From the NCBI GenBank assembly GCA_009731375.1, contig BJOX01000164.1:426127-490126 (forward strand): DNA of 64,000 nucleotides, given 5' to 3'. Origin of the DNA: Paulinella micropora (Eukaryota; Cercozoa; Imbricatea; Euglyphida). Under the pieces are notes generated by a model. The model did no database searches. It saw only the letters and a list, made by a program, of their open reading frames with translations, and was not told the origin of the DNA. Positions 38,109 through 48,901 of this stretch are shown here, in pieces. How positions within the stretch are numbered: position 1 is the first letter of the stretch; the number at the start of each line of letters is the position of its first letter. A program made the translations under genes and the position numbers.

Positions 38109-40930
38109 CTCGTTTATCGTCTCGCCGCATAATATACTAGTACCAGGCTGGGGGTTTAGAACTGGAAGAGGACGTACCAGTAGTCAGAGAGCATTACCAT
38201 TTTTTGGAGTTTGCGGGGTACGACTTGGCTTTCAACCACGGTCGATATCGTTCAAGAACTGGACACATATGATGACCGATAACGCCATACGTTTCCCACG
38301 TTTACCGCCAGCCGGGGATTTGACGCTGACGGCCGACGAGATAGTGGCACACAGTCACTGTTCTACCTTACCCTCACGCGACTATCTCTCAAACAGCCAC
38401 TTTGGAGAGCCATACGCGATTTCATTTGTATGGCCACACGAGACCTACCTGTCTATTTATCTTTTCGATGCCAGCCTGAGTGGGAATGGGAAGTAACTTC
38501 ATTTTCCTTTACCGTGGCATCTGACCTCCGAAGTCCGAGGCAATCCGCAGATATACCCGCAGGTCACAGTGGCCACGCGGTATATGATTTTACTGAGTAA
38601 TTTGACCTGCCTCAGTCTGTCGGTGCTCTCCCCTTGCGCCCTTCTAGAGCTACGTTTGTGCATGGCCCCGGCTGACCACCTATATATACCACGCCCTGAG
38701 TATGCAAGTTTACCTCATCAATATTCTCTCTGTGGTGGCTTACCACTGAAACCGCTTCTCGGAAGCGTGCACGCAATTCTCACAAAGGCAAACGATTGTC
38801 TTCTAGCAAGAAAGGGAGCGAGGGTCGAACAATCAGTCCTTTGATCTTTCACGTTTTCAGGTTTACAGCCAAACAAGTTAATTAATAAAATATGGTCACA
38901 ACTCAAACAGCAAAACCTTAAACACATCGTTAAGCAATAAGCACATCAATTGCAACATCATTATTAATATCGCATAAGCAAGTGAGCTATCCTACGTCTC
39001 CAGTGGAGTTCGGCAATATAGCAACACTGTAACTAATACTACCCCCTTGATATGTAATTCACACCATTCGCACGAATAATGACCACCACGCAATATGAAG
39101 ATACATATATGTATATGTCAACGTCAATACAATATACGTAATGTATGTTCACCCCAGTGTCACTAGCACAACCAATCAAACAAATGATGAGTACAACAAA
39201 CAATCTTCCTCAAATGAGAGTATGTCTCCTCCTCCAAACAATAACTCACACATACTCGCAGCAACAACCATGACGATAAAGCAATTCATACTCACAAACT
39301 GCCCAAAGCAAACACGTATGTAAATATGCTCACACACAAACATGTATCTCCCCCTAACTTCTTATCAATTGATGTATATAATAGAGAAGAAAATAAACTG
39401 AGCACAAAGGGTCCAAGAGTCCTTGCCACACATCAGCAAGACATAGAGAAAGGAGAGAAGAGAGAGAAGATCAACAACTGTCCAGTCCCAACAGGAACAA
39501 AAACAAAATAATTCCCATGTCGCCTGTTGATCTCCCCCTACGTCCAAAACTCCTACAGTCTATGCCCAAAACGACCAGAGCCACGCCGCAACACAAGCGA
39601 AAGAAAAGAAATAAATTTCATTACTCCCCCCCTTCCTTTGCTTCCCAAACCAAAGCTTAAAGTTTTCATGTCACGCCCGACTCCAACAACTAAAACTTAA
39701 AGTCCAACCGTCGCCAAAACCGAAGGCTGCTCACCAAAACAATACATCACACCTTACTTACACTTTTGCAAATAACAATACTGAACGTCCCAGTCTAAAA
39801 CTCAACAGAAGTCTATCAACAACAAAATTTCCTCCTTCACTTTTCCGAGGCCCAACAATGTCCAACGATTCCCGAAGTCCTTTAACTGTCCAACCACTAC
39901 ACCCAAAACCGCAGAAAATGACGCACACGATGTCCATAAACTGCTGAATTGCTCAAACTGTCAGAGCACACACCACAGAGCACGCCAGGAACGAAAACAG
40001 GAAACAGCACCTCCTGCTCCCTCGCAAACTTTTTGAAGAATGTCCGTATCCATCGGTAAATTTGTCTTTCTCTTTTGCCAACATTGCCAACGAACAAGTC
40101 TTTCGTGCCTTCATGCACTCCCTTATTTTCCTTAAACATGTTTACGTTGTTCTCAGGTGTCGCTCTTGATGAGGGGCTGCCACACCTATTGCTAGTGTAG
40201 CCAACATGCCACACATGACGACAAGGACCACTCAAAGTTTCTTCCTTGTCGCCCACATTTGTGATGAGTAACCTACCGGTTCTTTTGTTGTGCAGAACTT
40301 CTGAGGACTGAGCTCACTTTTTGGCGACTGCGCCCACTTTTGGCTGGGTCCCTTCTGTCACTCTCTCACCACCACTTTGCATGTCACCTGCTTTGGTGAG
40401 ATGCTAAACAACATTTCAAAATTCTTCTGTCGACGCCACTGTGTTCTCAACCTAATCAACTAAAGAGTTTGACCAATGTCTGAACCAAGCAACTCCAGAG
40501 TCTGATCACAGCAGTGTCTCCAAACGAACGTCCCCAGCCTAGCAGCTGGACTTTTGCCGCCATCAGGATGACCGAAGAACACCCCCACGATTCCCTGTCC
40601 AGACTTTTACCTCCCCCCCAATTGAATGCGGTTCACATCTTGACTGACGCAGACGAAGCACCACCAAGGCTCCATAACCCGATGTAAAATTAAGAGGTTG
40701 CCAGGGGAGGGGTTCCTATTCTGTAGACACTTGGTCTTTATTGAGATAGAAGGAAACTGAACCCAACACGTGCTCAATCAAATTGAACTATCTAACCGCC
40801 TAAACTTGAATAAAGGAAATACAAATGAGTAAATAGGTAAAGCAATGATCAGTCCTATAAAGGAACTGACTGTCACCAGTGCTAGAAATATTGATAACTA
40901 TGTAAAAACATGTAGAGGCAGATATGACTA
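38109..40930. other. Unique intergenic DNA, no secure gene
   Basis: About 2.8 kb of low-repeat sequence. The largest frames (75, 91 and 119 codons at 38269, 38569 and 40256 on the minus strand) show no recognisable domain and no splice context. On the minus strand several G-rich purine words of GGGGGAGAT type occur (about 39350, 39535, 39630 and 40612). These resemble LTR-element polypurine tracts, but I found no paired LTRs. Confidence 0.5.
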
Positions 40931-41025
40931 AATACTATGTTAATAAATTGTTAATTGTAGGAGCCTGTCCTCTGCATCATTACACCTCCTCTTCCCGTGG
41001 GGTGCCATACTGTGCACCCCTCCAA

Positions 41026-41028
<3 letters not shown>

Positions 41029-41102
<74 letters not shown>

Positions 41103-41125
41103 AAATAATAATAATAATAATAATA

Positions 41126-41170
<45 letters not shown>
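41029..41170. repeat. (ATT)n tail of repeat A, minus orientation
   Basis: ATA triplets on the + strand, ATT on the strand of the element, continuing its 3' end. Confidence 0.95.
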
Positions 41171-41488
41171 TTTTACTATATCTGAGGCGTACTGATGCAG
41201 CTAATGACATATCCTCAACGGACATAAGCCTCCAGTACCCTTGTTCGAGGTCCTCCGCCCCCCCGTGTCAGTCTCTCGCCTGATGATCGGGGCCACCGAT
41301 GGAGCTCCTGAGGGCAAGACTGCACTAAGCCGAGGTTATTCCGCAGTCCCAGCAACCTCTTGCAAGACGTCACCGAATGTGCAAGTGCATACACCAAGCG
41401 CGGTTGCTAGAGCTGCCTCGAAACCCCACCCATAACAATCTGGTGTCTGCTGGGTCCTGGGCTATCAACCAGCATATGCGGAGTTTAA
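41171..41488 (-). mobile_element. Repeat A, 5'-truncated copy
   Basis: Inverted relative of 2340-3252. Read on the minus strand it runs from TTTTAAACTCCGCATATGC through GGACCCAGCAGACACCAG and CTCCATCGGTGGCC to GCATCAGTACGCC and an ATT run. It starts directly after the ATT tail of the SINE at 41583-41820, so one element sits in the tail of another. Confidence 0.85.

Positions 41489-41582
<94 letters not shown>
41489..41582. repeat. (ATT)n tail of SINE, minus orientation
   Basis: Pure triplets following GAGAAGCACTA on the minus strand. Confidence 0.95.
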
Positions 41583-41820
41583 GTGCTTCTCAGTCAATGG
41601 CGAATGCATTTCTGCACATGTGCCTCCATCGTCTCACCCGCGAGGGGAGTACGAAGATTTGACGATAGGCTCTACTGACACCCCCGCAAGCAACTCCAAA
41701 CCTTCCAGACAGACCAATACCTTCAAAGAAAATATCTTTTGAAAATACTGGCACCGACGGGAATCGAACTGGCGACAGGTCCCAGATGGTAGACCTCAAC
41801 CACTGGGCTATCGCGGTGCC
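41583..41820 (-). mobile_element. tRNA-derived SINE, copy 7
   Basis: About 238 bp. On the minus strand the head GGCACCG pairs perfectly with CGGTGCC, with A box TAGCCCAGTGGTTGAGG and B box AGTTCGATTCC. The body TCGCGGGTGAGACGATGGAG and the end GCCATTGACTGAGAAGCAC precede (ATT)n. It is older or a different subfamily from the 57-59 kb copies: the middle part is diverged and lacks the 37 bp duplication. It is transcribed by Pol III if active and has no ORF. Confidence 0.92.
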
Positions 41821-41822
41821 AC

Positions 41823-41876
<54 letters not shown>

Positions 41877-41961
41877 TTAATTTTTGATTGTCGTCAATCT
41901 GCAGACGTGCTGCCCGTAATACATACATCTAATTATCTATCTATTTATGTATCTATTTATG

Positions 41962-42032
<71 letters not shown>
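41821..42032. repeat. (ATA)n and (ATCT)n
   Basis: ATA triplets (41824-41880), unique spacer, then ATCT (41935-42031) directly abutting the LTR retrotransposon. Confidence 0.95.
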
Positions 42033-42036
42033 GTAT

Positions 42037-42284
42037 TGTTACAATCCCCGAAGATAGCTCAATAAAAAGTCGGTAATACAACCAGACACAAATCCCTAAA
42101 AGAGAATGATGTCTCGTTATATTAGCTCAGTGAAGCCGAAAAGAAAACGGCAACAGACCAAGGTTAAAATGGCATTAGGTCAAATCCGGCCAAACGATAG
42201 TGAAAATAATGGGAAAAAACTAGGTGCACCTGACACCAGAAAAAGGGTACTTTTTACCGGCTATCCGGGGGGTGATGCCTACAG
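42037..42284 (-). repeat. 3' LTR
   Basis: Begins TGTAGGCATCACCCCCCGG and ends GGGGATTGTAACA on the minus strand (TG...CA). It matches 54801-55048 with roughly six differences including one indel. Confidence 0.92.
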
Positions 42285-42304
42285 TACCCCTTCCCGTTTT
42301 TATG
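42285..42304 (-). promoter_or_regulatory. Candidate polypurine tract
   Basis: On the minus strand AAAAACGGGAAGGGG, followed by TAC, lies directly before the 3' LTR. This fits a plus-strand DNA synthesis primer. Confidence 0.7.
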
Positions 42305-42684
42305 ACGGAAATATGCAATATTTTCGTCATATAATTGCTGATTTCTTTTCTGCACAAACGCTACGGGGTGTCGCAACTAAGTGCATTAACCCACGGATAG
42401 ACGGTGCAGTGGATATATAAAACGCATACGCCAGACACGAGTCAACTATAAATCTCCAGCCTCGTTTTTGTAAATAAAAACTCCTCCTTCCACACTTGTT
42501 GTCCCCCCCGTAACTTAATTCTGAGGCAGTATATCAAAAACAAATAGTATTACTATTGCAATAAAAGCAGCGTTATAATTTTTCTCCTTCTCCAAAAACA
42601 CTTCCGATCAGTAAATACATTGTCTTTTAATAACATACCCTTGTATTCAATCGGTTACCTCAATATAGTACTAGGGGGCCAGAC

Positions 42685-42987
42685 CTAATAACTATATCCA
42701 AAGCCGGGGTGAGTGAGCCCGACCATGCGATATGCCGACACAAGTAGAGACGGACCGTGCTGGTATGACGATATTAAGTATATCCAAAGAAAAAAATTTA
42801 ATATGTCTACTATGAGAACATTTTTTGAGAACATCACCCTGGATACTTGAAGCAGGGTCGTACCAGGAACACCATCGCTAAACTCACAAGCGATCCCCTT
42901 ATACGGTGTCGTATCCATTTGCCGATTGACCCTCGCACTCATATGTTGCGATAAAAATGCCAAGTAACAACAATGGTATAAAAACAT
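42685..42987 (-). CDS. Small hydrophobic ORF between pol and 3' LTR
   Basis: 100 codons on the element's sense strand. It contains a hydrophobic run LIVDILNFFLWIYLISSY that could be a membrane segment, and CCYLAFL near the start. No homology recognised. It may be spurious or an accessory ORF of the retrotransposon, since its position is where extra ORFs occur in some gypsy elements. No upstream signal supports expression. Confidence 0.2.
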   Translation of the reverse strand: MFLYHCCYLAFLSQHMSARVNRQMDTTPYKGIACEFSDGVPGTTLLQVSRVMFSKNVLIVDILNFFLWIYLISSYQHGPSLLVSAYRMVGLTHPGFGYSY

Positions 42988-43078
42988 TTTAATAAGACAT
43001 GATCTGACATGGGCACTATGAGATTAATCCACATGCAGCTTTCAATGTCCGACGCGTGATAAAAGAAAAAAATGTCAC

Positions 43079-46000
43079 TTACTGCCTTCGTCGCCTTGCG
43101 CGAACCCCTTTGCCAGGTGGCGGGCCGCCAACAAAAGTCAAGTCAAACTTCGACTCCTCCAGAATGTCCCATATTTTGTTAGGGATGGCGCCCAAAGATA
43201 AGTCAAAAGGAATGTCAAGCACTCCTCTAGGCAGTGACTGAATAGTCCACGCAGTGTGGTCTTTGTCTCGAAGGGTAATAGTATCATCCCATGTCTCGAG
43301 ATTTTTCGCGTCTTTGTACACCGGTAAATATTGTCTAGCTTTTGGATCCTCAACAGGGTCCATGCTTCTCCAAAAATGGAGTACCGGTTGTATCGTTTTT
43401 GCTGCTAAGGATCTCTTCGATGTCCGTGCTGCCCGTGTAGTCTGCGGGACCGCCACAGCTCGCATGAGATAAAGATCTGAGAGAGTGTCATCGGCAACAT
43501 GAGATTCTGCCGGTCTCAACAGATAAAAAGCGTCTCGGACCCACTTGATGGCCGCAATCGCCTCTCCTTCCTTCCATCGCACATGTCGAATGTCCACATT
43601 ACCCGCGTTCGGGTTAGTGTCCTTCTCCCCTCCTCCTCCATGGACATCCGTCGCTCGCGTCGACCTTGCCACCTTCCTCGGTTGGTCGAAGATGAGATCG
43701 TTTTGCGCTCTCCTCCTCTGCGCCTCCGTGAACTTCTCCTTCGTACCGCCGCGGACTATGGGGGCTTTAGACTGAGTCCCCGCCGCGCTTTTGCGGTTTG
43801 AGTCTTCCTTACTCTCCTTCTCGGTCTCCTCCTTCTCCGTGACCGGTGCCCGATAGGCATTCTCCTCCTCTAAGGTATCCTCCTTCTGTATAGGCGGTAC
43901 CTCTTTGAAGTCCTCCTTCATCCGTTTCAACGCCTCCTCAACGGATTCATCCTCAAGTAAGAAGGGGTCATATTTGATCAGCCTTCGAACATTCACAATC
44001 TGCACCTTCCCTCTACCCCTGATCTTATAATTCAGAGGTCCCATCTGTTCCATGATCTGGTATGGTCCTTTCCAGTGGGTAAACAGCTTAGAGCTAACCC
44101 CCTTAGGGACTTGAGGATGGTACAAGAGTACAATATCCCCAACCTGGAAACGGACTTGATCTAAGTGCGCTTGTCGCACTCCTTGTGCGTCAGTCTTTCT
44201 GCGCTCCGCCTCCCTGTGCGCCGCAACTATTTGTTCCGCCTCCATCTTCGCTCTTAGTCTCATCCCGAACAACTCGTCCTCATCTGCCCAAGTGTCTTTT
44301 GGATGCAGAAGTGAGGGTGGGATATTAGGCTCTCGGCCGTAAACCAATTGATATGGCGAGACTGAGCTCCTGGCTCCTCCTAATGCCGATGAGGGTAGAC
44401 AGTTCATTGCAAAGGCAAATGAAGGTGCTGCCTCCACCCAGGCTCTCTGATTCTCCTTCTTCATACAGTACATCTTAAGCGAGGCTTTGAGAGGTCTATG
44501 TACCCGCTCGATCTTGCCATTCGCTCTCGGGTTATAGGCAGTAACATATTGCCATTTCATCCCGTAGTACTTAGATAGTCTGTCGATGACTTCATTATTA
44601 AAGTCAGAACCTCGATCAGAACATATCTTTCTAGGCACTCCGATCTGCGAGACGATCCTATCGATCAGAGCCTCCGCAGTTGTCTTGCCTGTAGCGTCCT
44701 TAACAGGAACAACCCAGACATAATTGGTGGCTCGATCTATTGCGGTAAGAAGGTATCTGTACCCTTCTGCCGATTCGGGGAAAGGTCCCACATGATCGAT
44801 GTGTAAAAATTCAAACATCCCGGCGTGTAACGGGAATGTACCGATCAGGCCAAAGTTCGCCTTCAGCGGTGTCTTTGTGGTTTTGCATGGGATGCATGCG
44901 TCCACTTCCCTGTCTATCTCCTCCTTCATCCCTTTCCACCAAAATCGCCTCGCTATGAACCAATGAGTTCTTTGTCGACCCGGATGTGCCAGTAAGGGGC
45001 AGTTATGGGCTGCGACATATATAAAGCGCCTCAACTTCTCTGGTACCCAGAGAGTCCATTTGTCAGGCTGTGATGCAAATTTGCCATGCTGGCCCTTGTA
45101 CCACAATAGCCCATCTCTCCACGCCATCTCCTTCATCTGATCTTTGATCTGTGGAGTCTTTTTAAGCTCATTAGGGTTCTTGTATAACGTTATGAGCTCC
45201 TTGAACTCCGGATCCGTCGCCTGTTGCTGCCTCCACGCGGTAGGCGAGGCGATATGAATAGTACCGTCCTCCAACCTTACTCCTACCCTTTCCGGGTCTT
45301 CATCAAGCTCGCTTCGATTTTCCTGTGGAGGTTCAGTACAGACCTCAGTCGTCTCCTCCTCTTCTTTTATATTCGCCTTCGCGTTCTCGTATGCCTCATA
45401 AGACCACTCAGCGTCTTCGAGAACATGCGCCTCACAGCATATGCCATGCTCCGGGCCTTGAGGACTATATCGTAGACCCGTGCGGTCATAACGAACGCCT
45501 CTTGCCATCTGCATCGCCTCTATGTGGCTCACCTCGTATACCTTGTCCGTGGACAGGTCCATCATCTCCACTGATGATACGAGAGCCGACACCTCCGACT
45601 GAAACTCTAGCCTGGAAAGGCTATCAGCGACTACGTTTCGCTTTCCCGGTAAGTAGACCATCGTGAAATTGAAACATGACAAGAAAGCTTGCCACCGCGC
45701 CAAACGGCCGGTTTGTTCATGATTCATCAACCAAAGAAGGTTGTGATGATCGGTCCTAACCGTGAATAGAGGTCCTCCCCACAAGTATTCTCTGAGCCTC
45801 TTGAGAGCCCATACTACTGCCAACGCCTCCCTCTGTCGCGTGCAGTAATTTCGCTCCGCCGCACACAGCTTTCTACTAATAAACATGATCGGGCGCAACT
45901 TTTTCTCCTCATCTTCCTGTTGCAGCACCGCGCCAATCGCAAACTTAGATGCATCCGTGTCGACTACGAACGGTTTCGTAAAGTCGGGCATCATAAGTAC

Positions 46001-48901
46001 TAATCCGCCGTCCTTGGGATCTTTATAAATGATATCTTTGAGCGTATTAAACGCCTGCAAAGCCTCCTCATCCCACTTCTCAAAGTCTCCAAAATCAATC
46101 ATCTTCTCCAGCTTAGCCCGAGTTGCACCCCAATCGGGTATGAACTGGCTGTAGTACTGTGCCATCGCAAGAAAAGAGTGTAACTCCGTGCGATTCTTTG
46201 GCAACTGTCTACTCATGATCTCCTCCCTCTTTTCGCGCGATATCGAGACCCTATTATGAGAAATCTCGTAACCCAAATACGTCACACTTGTCCTGGCAAG
46301 CTGACATTTCTTTAGGTTGCATTTCAGGCCAAAAGCTCCGATGCGCCTGAAGACATCTGACAAGTGATCGATATGCTCTTCCATTGTGTTAGAGTATACG
46401 ATGATGTCATCGATGTAACAAAATGCATATTCTCCCGCCTTCTGTCCTCTCCTTCTCATAAAACCATCCTCCGACTGGTCGTCATATTGACCGCTCAACA
46501 TCTTCTGCATCGCCTTCTGAAAGAGCCCCGGGGCCTGTTTGAGTCCCATTGGAAGCACCTTCCACTGGTATATTTCCATACCCACAACGAATGCAGTCAG
46601 CCATCTGGATTTCTCGTCCAGTGGTATCTGCCAGAAGCCGTTCTTAAGGTCAATGACCGAATAGAATTTAGCATTCCGCAGCACCCTTCTGCCTTCTTCT
46701 AAGGTCGGCAGAGGATTTCTCTCTTCCTCTAGCACCTTATTCACACGGGCATAATTGATCGTCAAGCGCCATTCTCCTCCTGGCTTAGGGACGATTTTCG
46801 GTTGAGAGACAATTGGAGATGTAGATCTCTCAATAAAGTCCTCATCGAGCAACTGTCTCACATTCTCCTCCGCTATTTTTGCCTCATGTATGCTCAAATT
46901 TGCCCTCCGTGGTGCCGGAGATGGCTCCGCACCCGGTATCTTGTAAATGACAGCAGTGAAGTCATCCGACTTTACACCACCTGCCCGAGGAGGGTCGAAA
47001 ATTTCTCTGTACGCCTCCATCTTAGCTTTGAGAAACGCCTTCTCTCTCTCCGAACCCACTCCTTCTTCTAAAATTTTCCGCGCCGCCGCTTGGAAATCTT
47101 CCTCCGACATCTTCTTATGCTCCTTGAGGGGCGCTAAGTCCTCCTCCAAACTCAAATCTTCCTCGGACAAATCGTCTAGTCCCGTTCTTTCATACGTGAC
47201 TGTGTCCGGCTCATCATCATGACCCAGCCCGACAAGCATATCAATAAGGTTCGCGTATTGTATCGGAGCCTTACGGGTGTAGAAACCATCAAAGCATGTG
47301 AAAGCTTGAGGTATCAATTTCAACTTATCCTGGGCTCTGAACTTTTGCTTGTATGCACTGCTCTGCTCCCGAGACCCGAGTCGACAAGCCACCACTAACT
47401 GTTGCTTGCGAGAAGGAACAGGTATAGGATGATCAATAAGCCGGTCCCTTATCTCCTGTGCCCAGATCGCCTTCTCATTGTATGGCAGAATGACAGTATA
47501 CGGCTTGTTACTCTCAAATAGAGTCCGTAGACACTTTTTCACTTCAGTTAATGAGCGCGGCCAGGTAGGCACATCGCCCCAAAAGTTCGTGATAAAAGTT
47601 TTAATGTCATCCGCTGGAGTATCGGGGATACGCCCCTTCCTCCTTGGCACAAACGCCTCTCTCTTCTCATCTGACACCTTCGCATGGTAACAGTAGCCAT
47701 TAGTAATATGGACATCTGCCCCGCCACCTTCTGCGAATCTGGCCAACGACGGGCACTGTTTCGCAACACATATTATCTCCTCATTACGCGCTACGACTAA
47801 GTCATCAATAGACTTTCTGTCCCATGCGGGAATCGTAACCGTATACGCCTGCATCTCCGTCTCCCAATTGTCGGTCCAGGTCAGTTCCTCCGGCACTGTG
47901 ACATAGGGGTGTACATAGGCTTCAGTTGCCTCATGTACGAAGGCCAACTTTTTCCTCTCCGTTGCTAGACTCAGCTCAAAAGCCTCGTATGAGTCAGTAG
48001 CAGTCATCGGATTAATATCCTCCTCCTCTCCATTCTTCACTCCATAAATCACCCGCCGTGCGGCGCAATCGATCACAGCCCCCATCGTAGCCAATTGGTC
48101 ATACGACAGCAGGATTGAACCGTGGTAATCGGGGACAACATAGAGGTCCGCACGATATACTCGACCGGATTTCAATTTGAAAATTAATGTGACGATGCCC
48201 GTAATTTCCGTACGGCTGCCTACCCCTTTTAGGGTCCCCTTTGTTTTTCTAATGTTTTTGTCCACCCATGTCCGGTGACTATTCAAAAACTTCTGGCCGA
48301 CAATATTAATATTCGCCATCGTATCATTACCAACTTTTAATGTGGTTTGTAAAGTTTCACAAAAGAGGTCAGTGTAGCATAGCGCGTCTGGTCTATGTAA
48401 ACTAGCCGCTAGCACATGAATTTTTCGTTCTAGGGTTTTGAGTCTAAGCTCAAGTTCCTTGTCCTCTTCTCGTTCTCCCCCCTTTTCCGCCAACTTAACT
48501 TCTTGAGTCTCCGGGGCTTCCGGTATCTCGAGTGTCTTTTGGACAGAGTCTGGTACACCGAGTGTACTCGTGTCTATAGCAGAGACTATTGAGTCCTTTG
48601 GCGGGGGTACGGTCCGCTGCTTCTTCGTAGGAGAAGACCTAGCCTTTGGTTTCGGCTTCCTCTCCTCCATCGCCTTCTTCGCCTTCCTATTCGCATCATT
48701 TATCATATTAGCTCTCGAAGGATGAACTAGCAAGTGCTTACCTTGAGGCTTGTGAGGCTGTGTGCCTTCACCTTCACGTCTGGGAGGAACGGAACCGTTC
48801 GTATCCTGTTCATCAACAGTAGGCATAACTGTGACTGTCGGATTAAAAAGAACAGTTTTTATCTCCTTCTCTCTCTTCTTTTCCTCTCTCTTCTCCTCCC
48901 G
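43079..48901 (-). CDS. pol: Pol polyprotein (protease-like, RT, RNase H, integrase)
   Basis: Open from the codon after the Gag UGA to 43079, about 1,940 codons; the first ATG is at 48826 (residue 1 here, 1,915 residues). A retropepsin-like segment at about residues 155-255 has NDTMANINIVGQKF at D168 and VVPDYHGSILLSYDQL. RT is at about 640-860 with VIDLKNGFWQIPL and YIDDIIVYS (804-807 YIDD). RNase H follows from VVDTDASKFAIGAVLQQ (about 953) through VRTDHHNLLWL. The integrase zinc region H-H-C-C lies in AHNCPLLAHPGRQRTHWF to CIPC (about 1270-1312), and the core D-D-E is in HIDHVGPFP, CSDRGSDF and NGKIERVHRP (about 1342, 1407 and 1440). A GPY/F-type HWKGPYQIMEQ is near 1586. About 300 further residues, ending RARRRRQ, are unrecognised; no chromodomain was seen. 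The frame is intact. Expression as a Gag-Pol fusion is inferred. Confidence 0.95.
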   Translation of the reverse strand, partial: REEKREEKKREKEIKTVLFNPTVTVMPTVDEQDTNGSVPPRREGEGTQPHKPQGKHLLVHPSRANMINDANRKAKKAMEERKPKPKARSSPTKKQRTVPPPKDSIVSAIDTSTLGVPDSVQKTLEIPEAPETQEVKLAEKGGEREEDKELELRLKTLERKIHVLAASLHRPDALCYTDLFCETLQTTLKVGNDTMANINIVGQKFLNSHRTWVDKNIRKTKGTLKGVGSRTEITGIVTLIFKLKSGRVYRADLYVVPDYHGSILLSYDQLATMGAVIDCAARRVIYGVKNGEEEDINPMTATDSYEAFELSLATERKKLAFVHEATEAYVHPYVTVPEELTWTDNWETEMQAYTVTIPAWDRKSIDDLVVARNEEIICVAKQCPSLARFAEGGGADVHITNGYCYHAKVSDEKREAFVPRRKGRIPDTPADDIKTFITNFWGDVPTWPRSLTEVKKCLRTLFESNKPYTVILPYNEKAIWAQEIRDRLIDHPIPVPSRKQQLVVACRLGSREQSSAYKQKFRAQDKLKLIPQAFTCFDGFYTRKAPIQYANLIDMLVGLGHDDEPDTVTYERTGLDDLSEEDLSLEEDLAPLKEHKKMSEEDFQAAARKILEEGVGSEREKAFLKAKMEAYREIFDPPRAGGVKSDDFTAVIYKIPGAEPSPAPRRANLSIHEAKIAEENVRQLLDEDFIERSTSPIVSQPKIVPKPGGEWRLTINYARVNKVLEEERNPLPTLEEGRRVLRNAKFYSVIDLKNGFWQIPLDEKSRWLTAFVVGMEIYQWKVLPMGLKQAPGLFQKAMQKMLSGQYDDQSEDGFMRRRGQKAGEYAFCYIDDIIVYSNTMEEHIDHLSDVFRRIGAFGLKCNLKKCQLARTSVTYLGYEISHNRVSISREKREEIMSRQLPKNRTELHSFLAMAQYYSQFIPDWGATRAKLEKMIDFGDFEKWDEEALQAFNTLKDIIYKDPKDGGLVLMMPDFTKPFVVDTDASKFAIGAVLQQEDEEKKLRPIMFISRKLCAAERNYCTRQREALAVVWALKRLREYLWGGPLFTVRTDHHNLLWLMNHEQTGRLARWQAFLSCFNFTMVYLPGKRNVVADSLSRLEFQSEVSALVSSVEMMDLSTDKVYEVSHIEAMQMARGVRYDRTGLRYSPQGPEHGICCEAHVLEDAEWSYEAYENAKANIKEEEETTEVCTEPPQENRSELDEDPERVGVRLEDGTIHIASPTAWRQQQATDPEFKELITLYKNPNELKKTPQIKDQMKEMAWRDGLLWYKGQHGKFASQPDKWTLWVPEKLRRFIYVAAHNCPLLAHPGRQRTHWFIARRFWWKGMKEEIDREVDACIPCKTTKTPLKANFGLIGTFPLHAGMFEFLHIDHVGPFPESAEGYRYLLTAIDRATNYVWVVPVKDATGKTTAEALIDRIVSQIGVPRKICSDRGSDFNNEVIDRLSKYYGMKWQYVTAYNPRANGKIERVHRPLKASLKMYCMKKENQRAWVEAAPSFAFAMNCLPSSALGGARSSVSPYQLVYGREPNIPPSLLHPKDTWADEDELFGMRLRAKMEAEQIVAAHREAERRKTDAQGVRQAHLDQVRFQVGDIVLLYHPQVPKGVSSKLFTHWKGPYQIMEQMGPLNYKIRGRGKVQIVNVRRLIKYDPFLLEDESVEEALKRMKEDFKEVPPIQKEDTLEEENAYRAPVTEKEETEKESKEDSNRKSAAGTQSKAPIVRGGTKEKFTEAQRRRAQNDLIFDQPRKVARSTRATDVHGGGGEKDTNPNAGNVDIRHVRWKEGEAIAAIKWVRDAFYLLRPAESHVADDTLSDLYLMRAVAVPQTTRAARTSKRSLAAKTIQPVLHFWRSMDPVEDPKARQYLPVYKDAKNLETWDDTITLRDKDHTAWTIQSLPRGVLDIPFDLSLGAIPNKIWDILEESKFDLTFVGGPPPGKGVRARRRRQ

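Noticed and set aside
39000-40700. Copia-like LTR element on the minus strand suggested by GGGGGAGAT purine words
   Set aside because: No paired LTRs, PBS or pol fragments could be found. Left as unannotated DNA.
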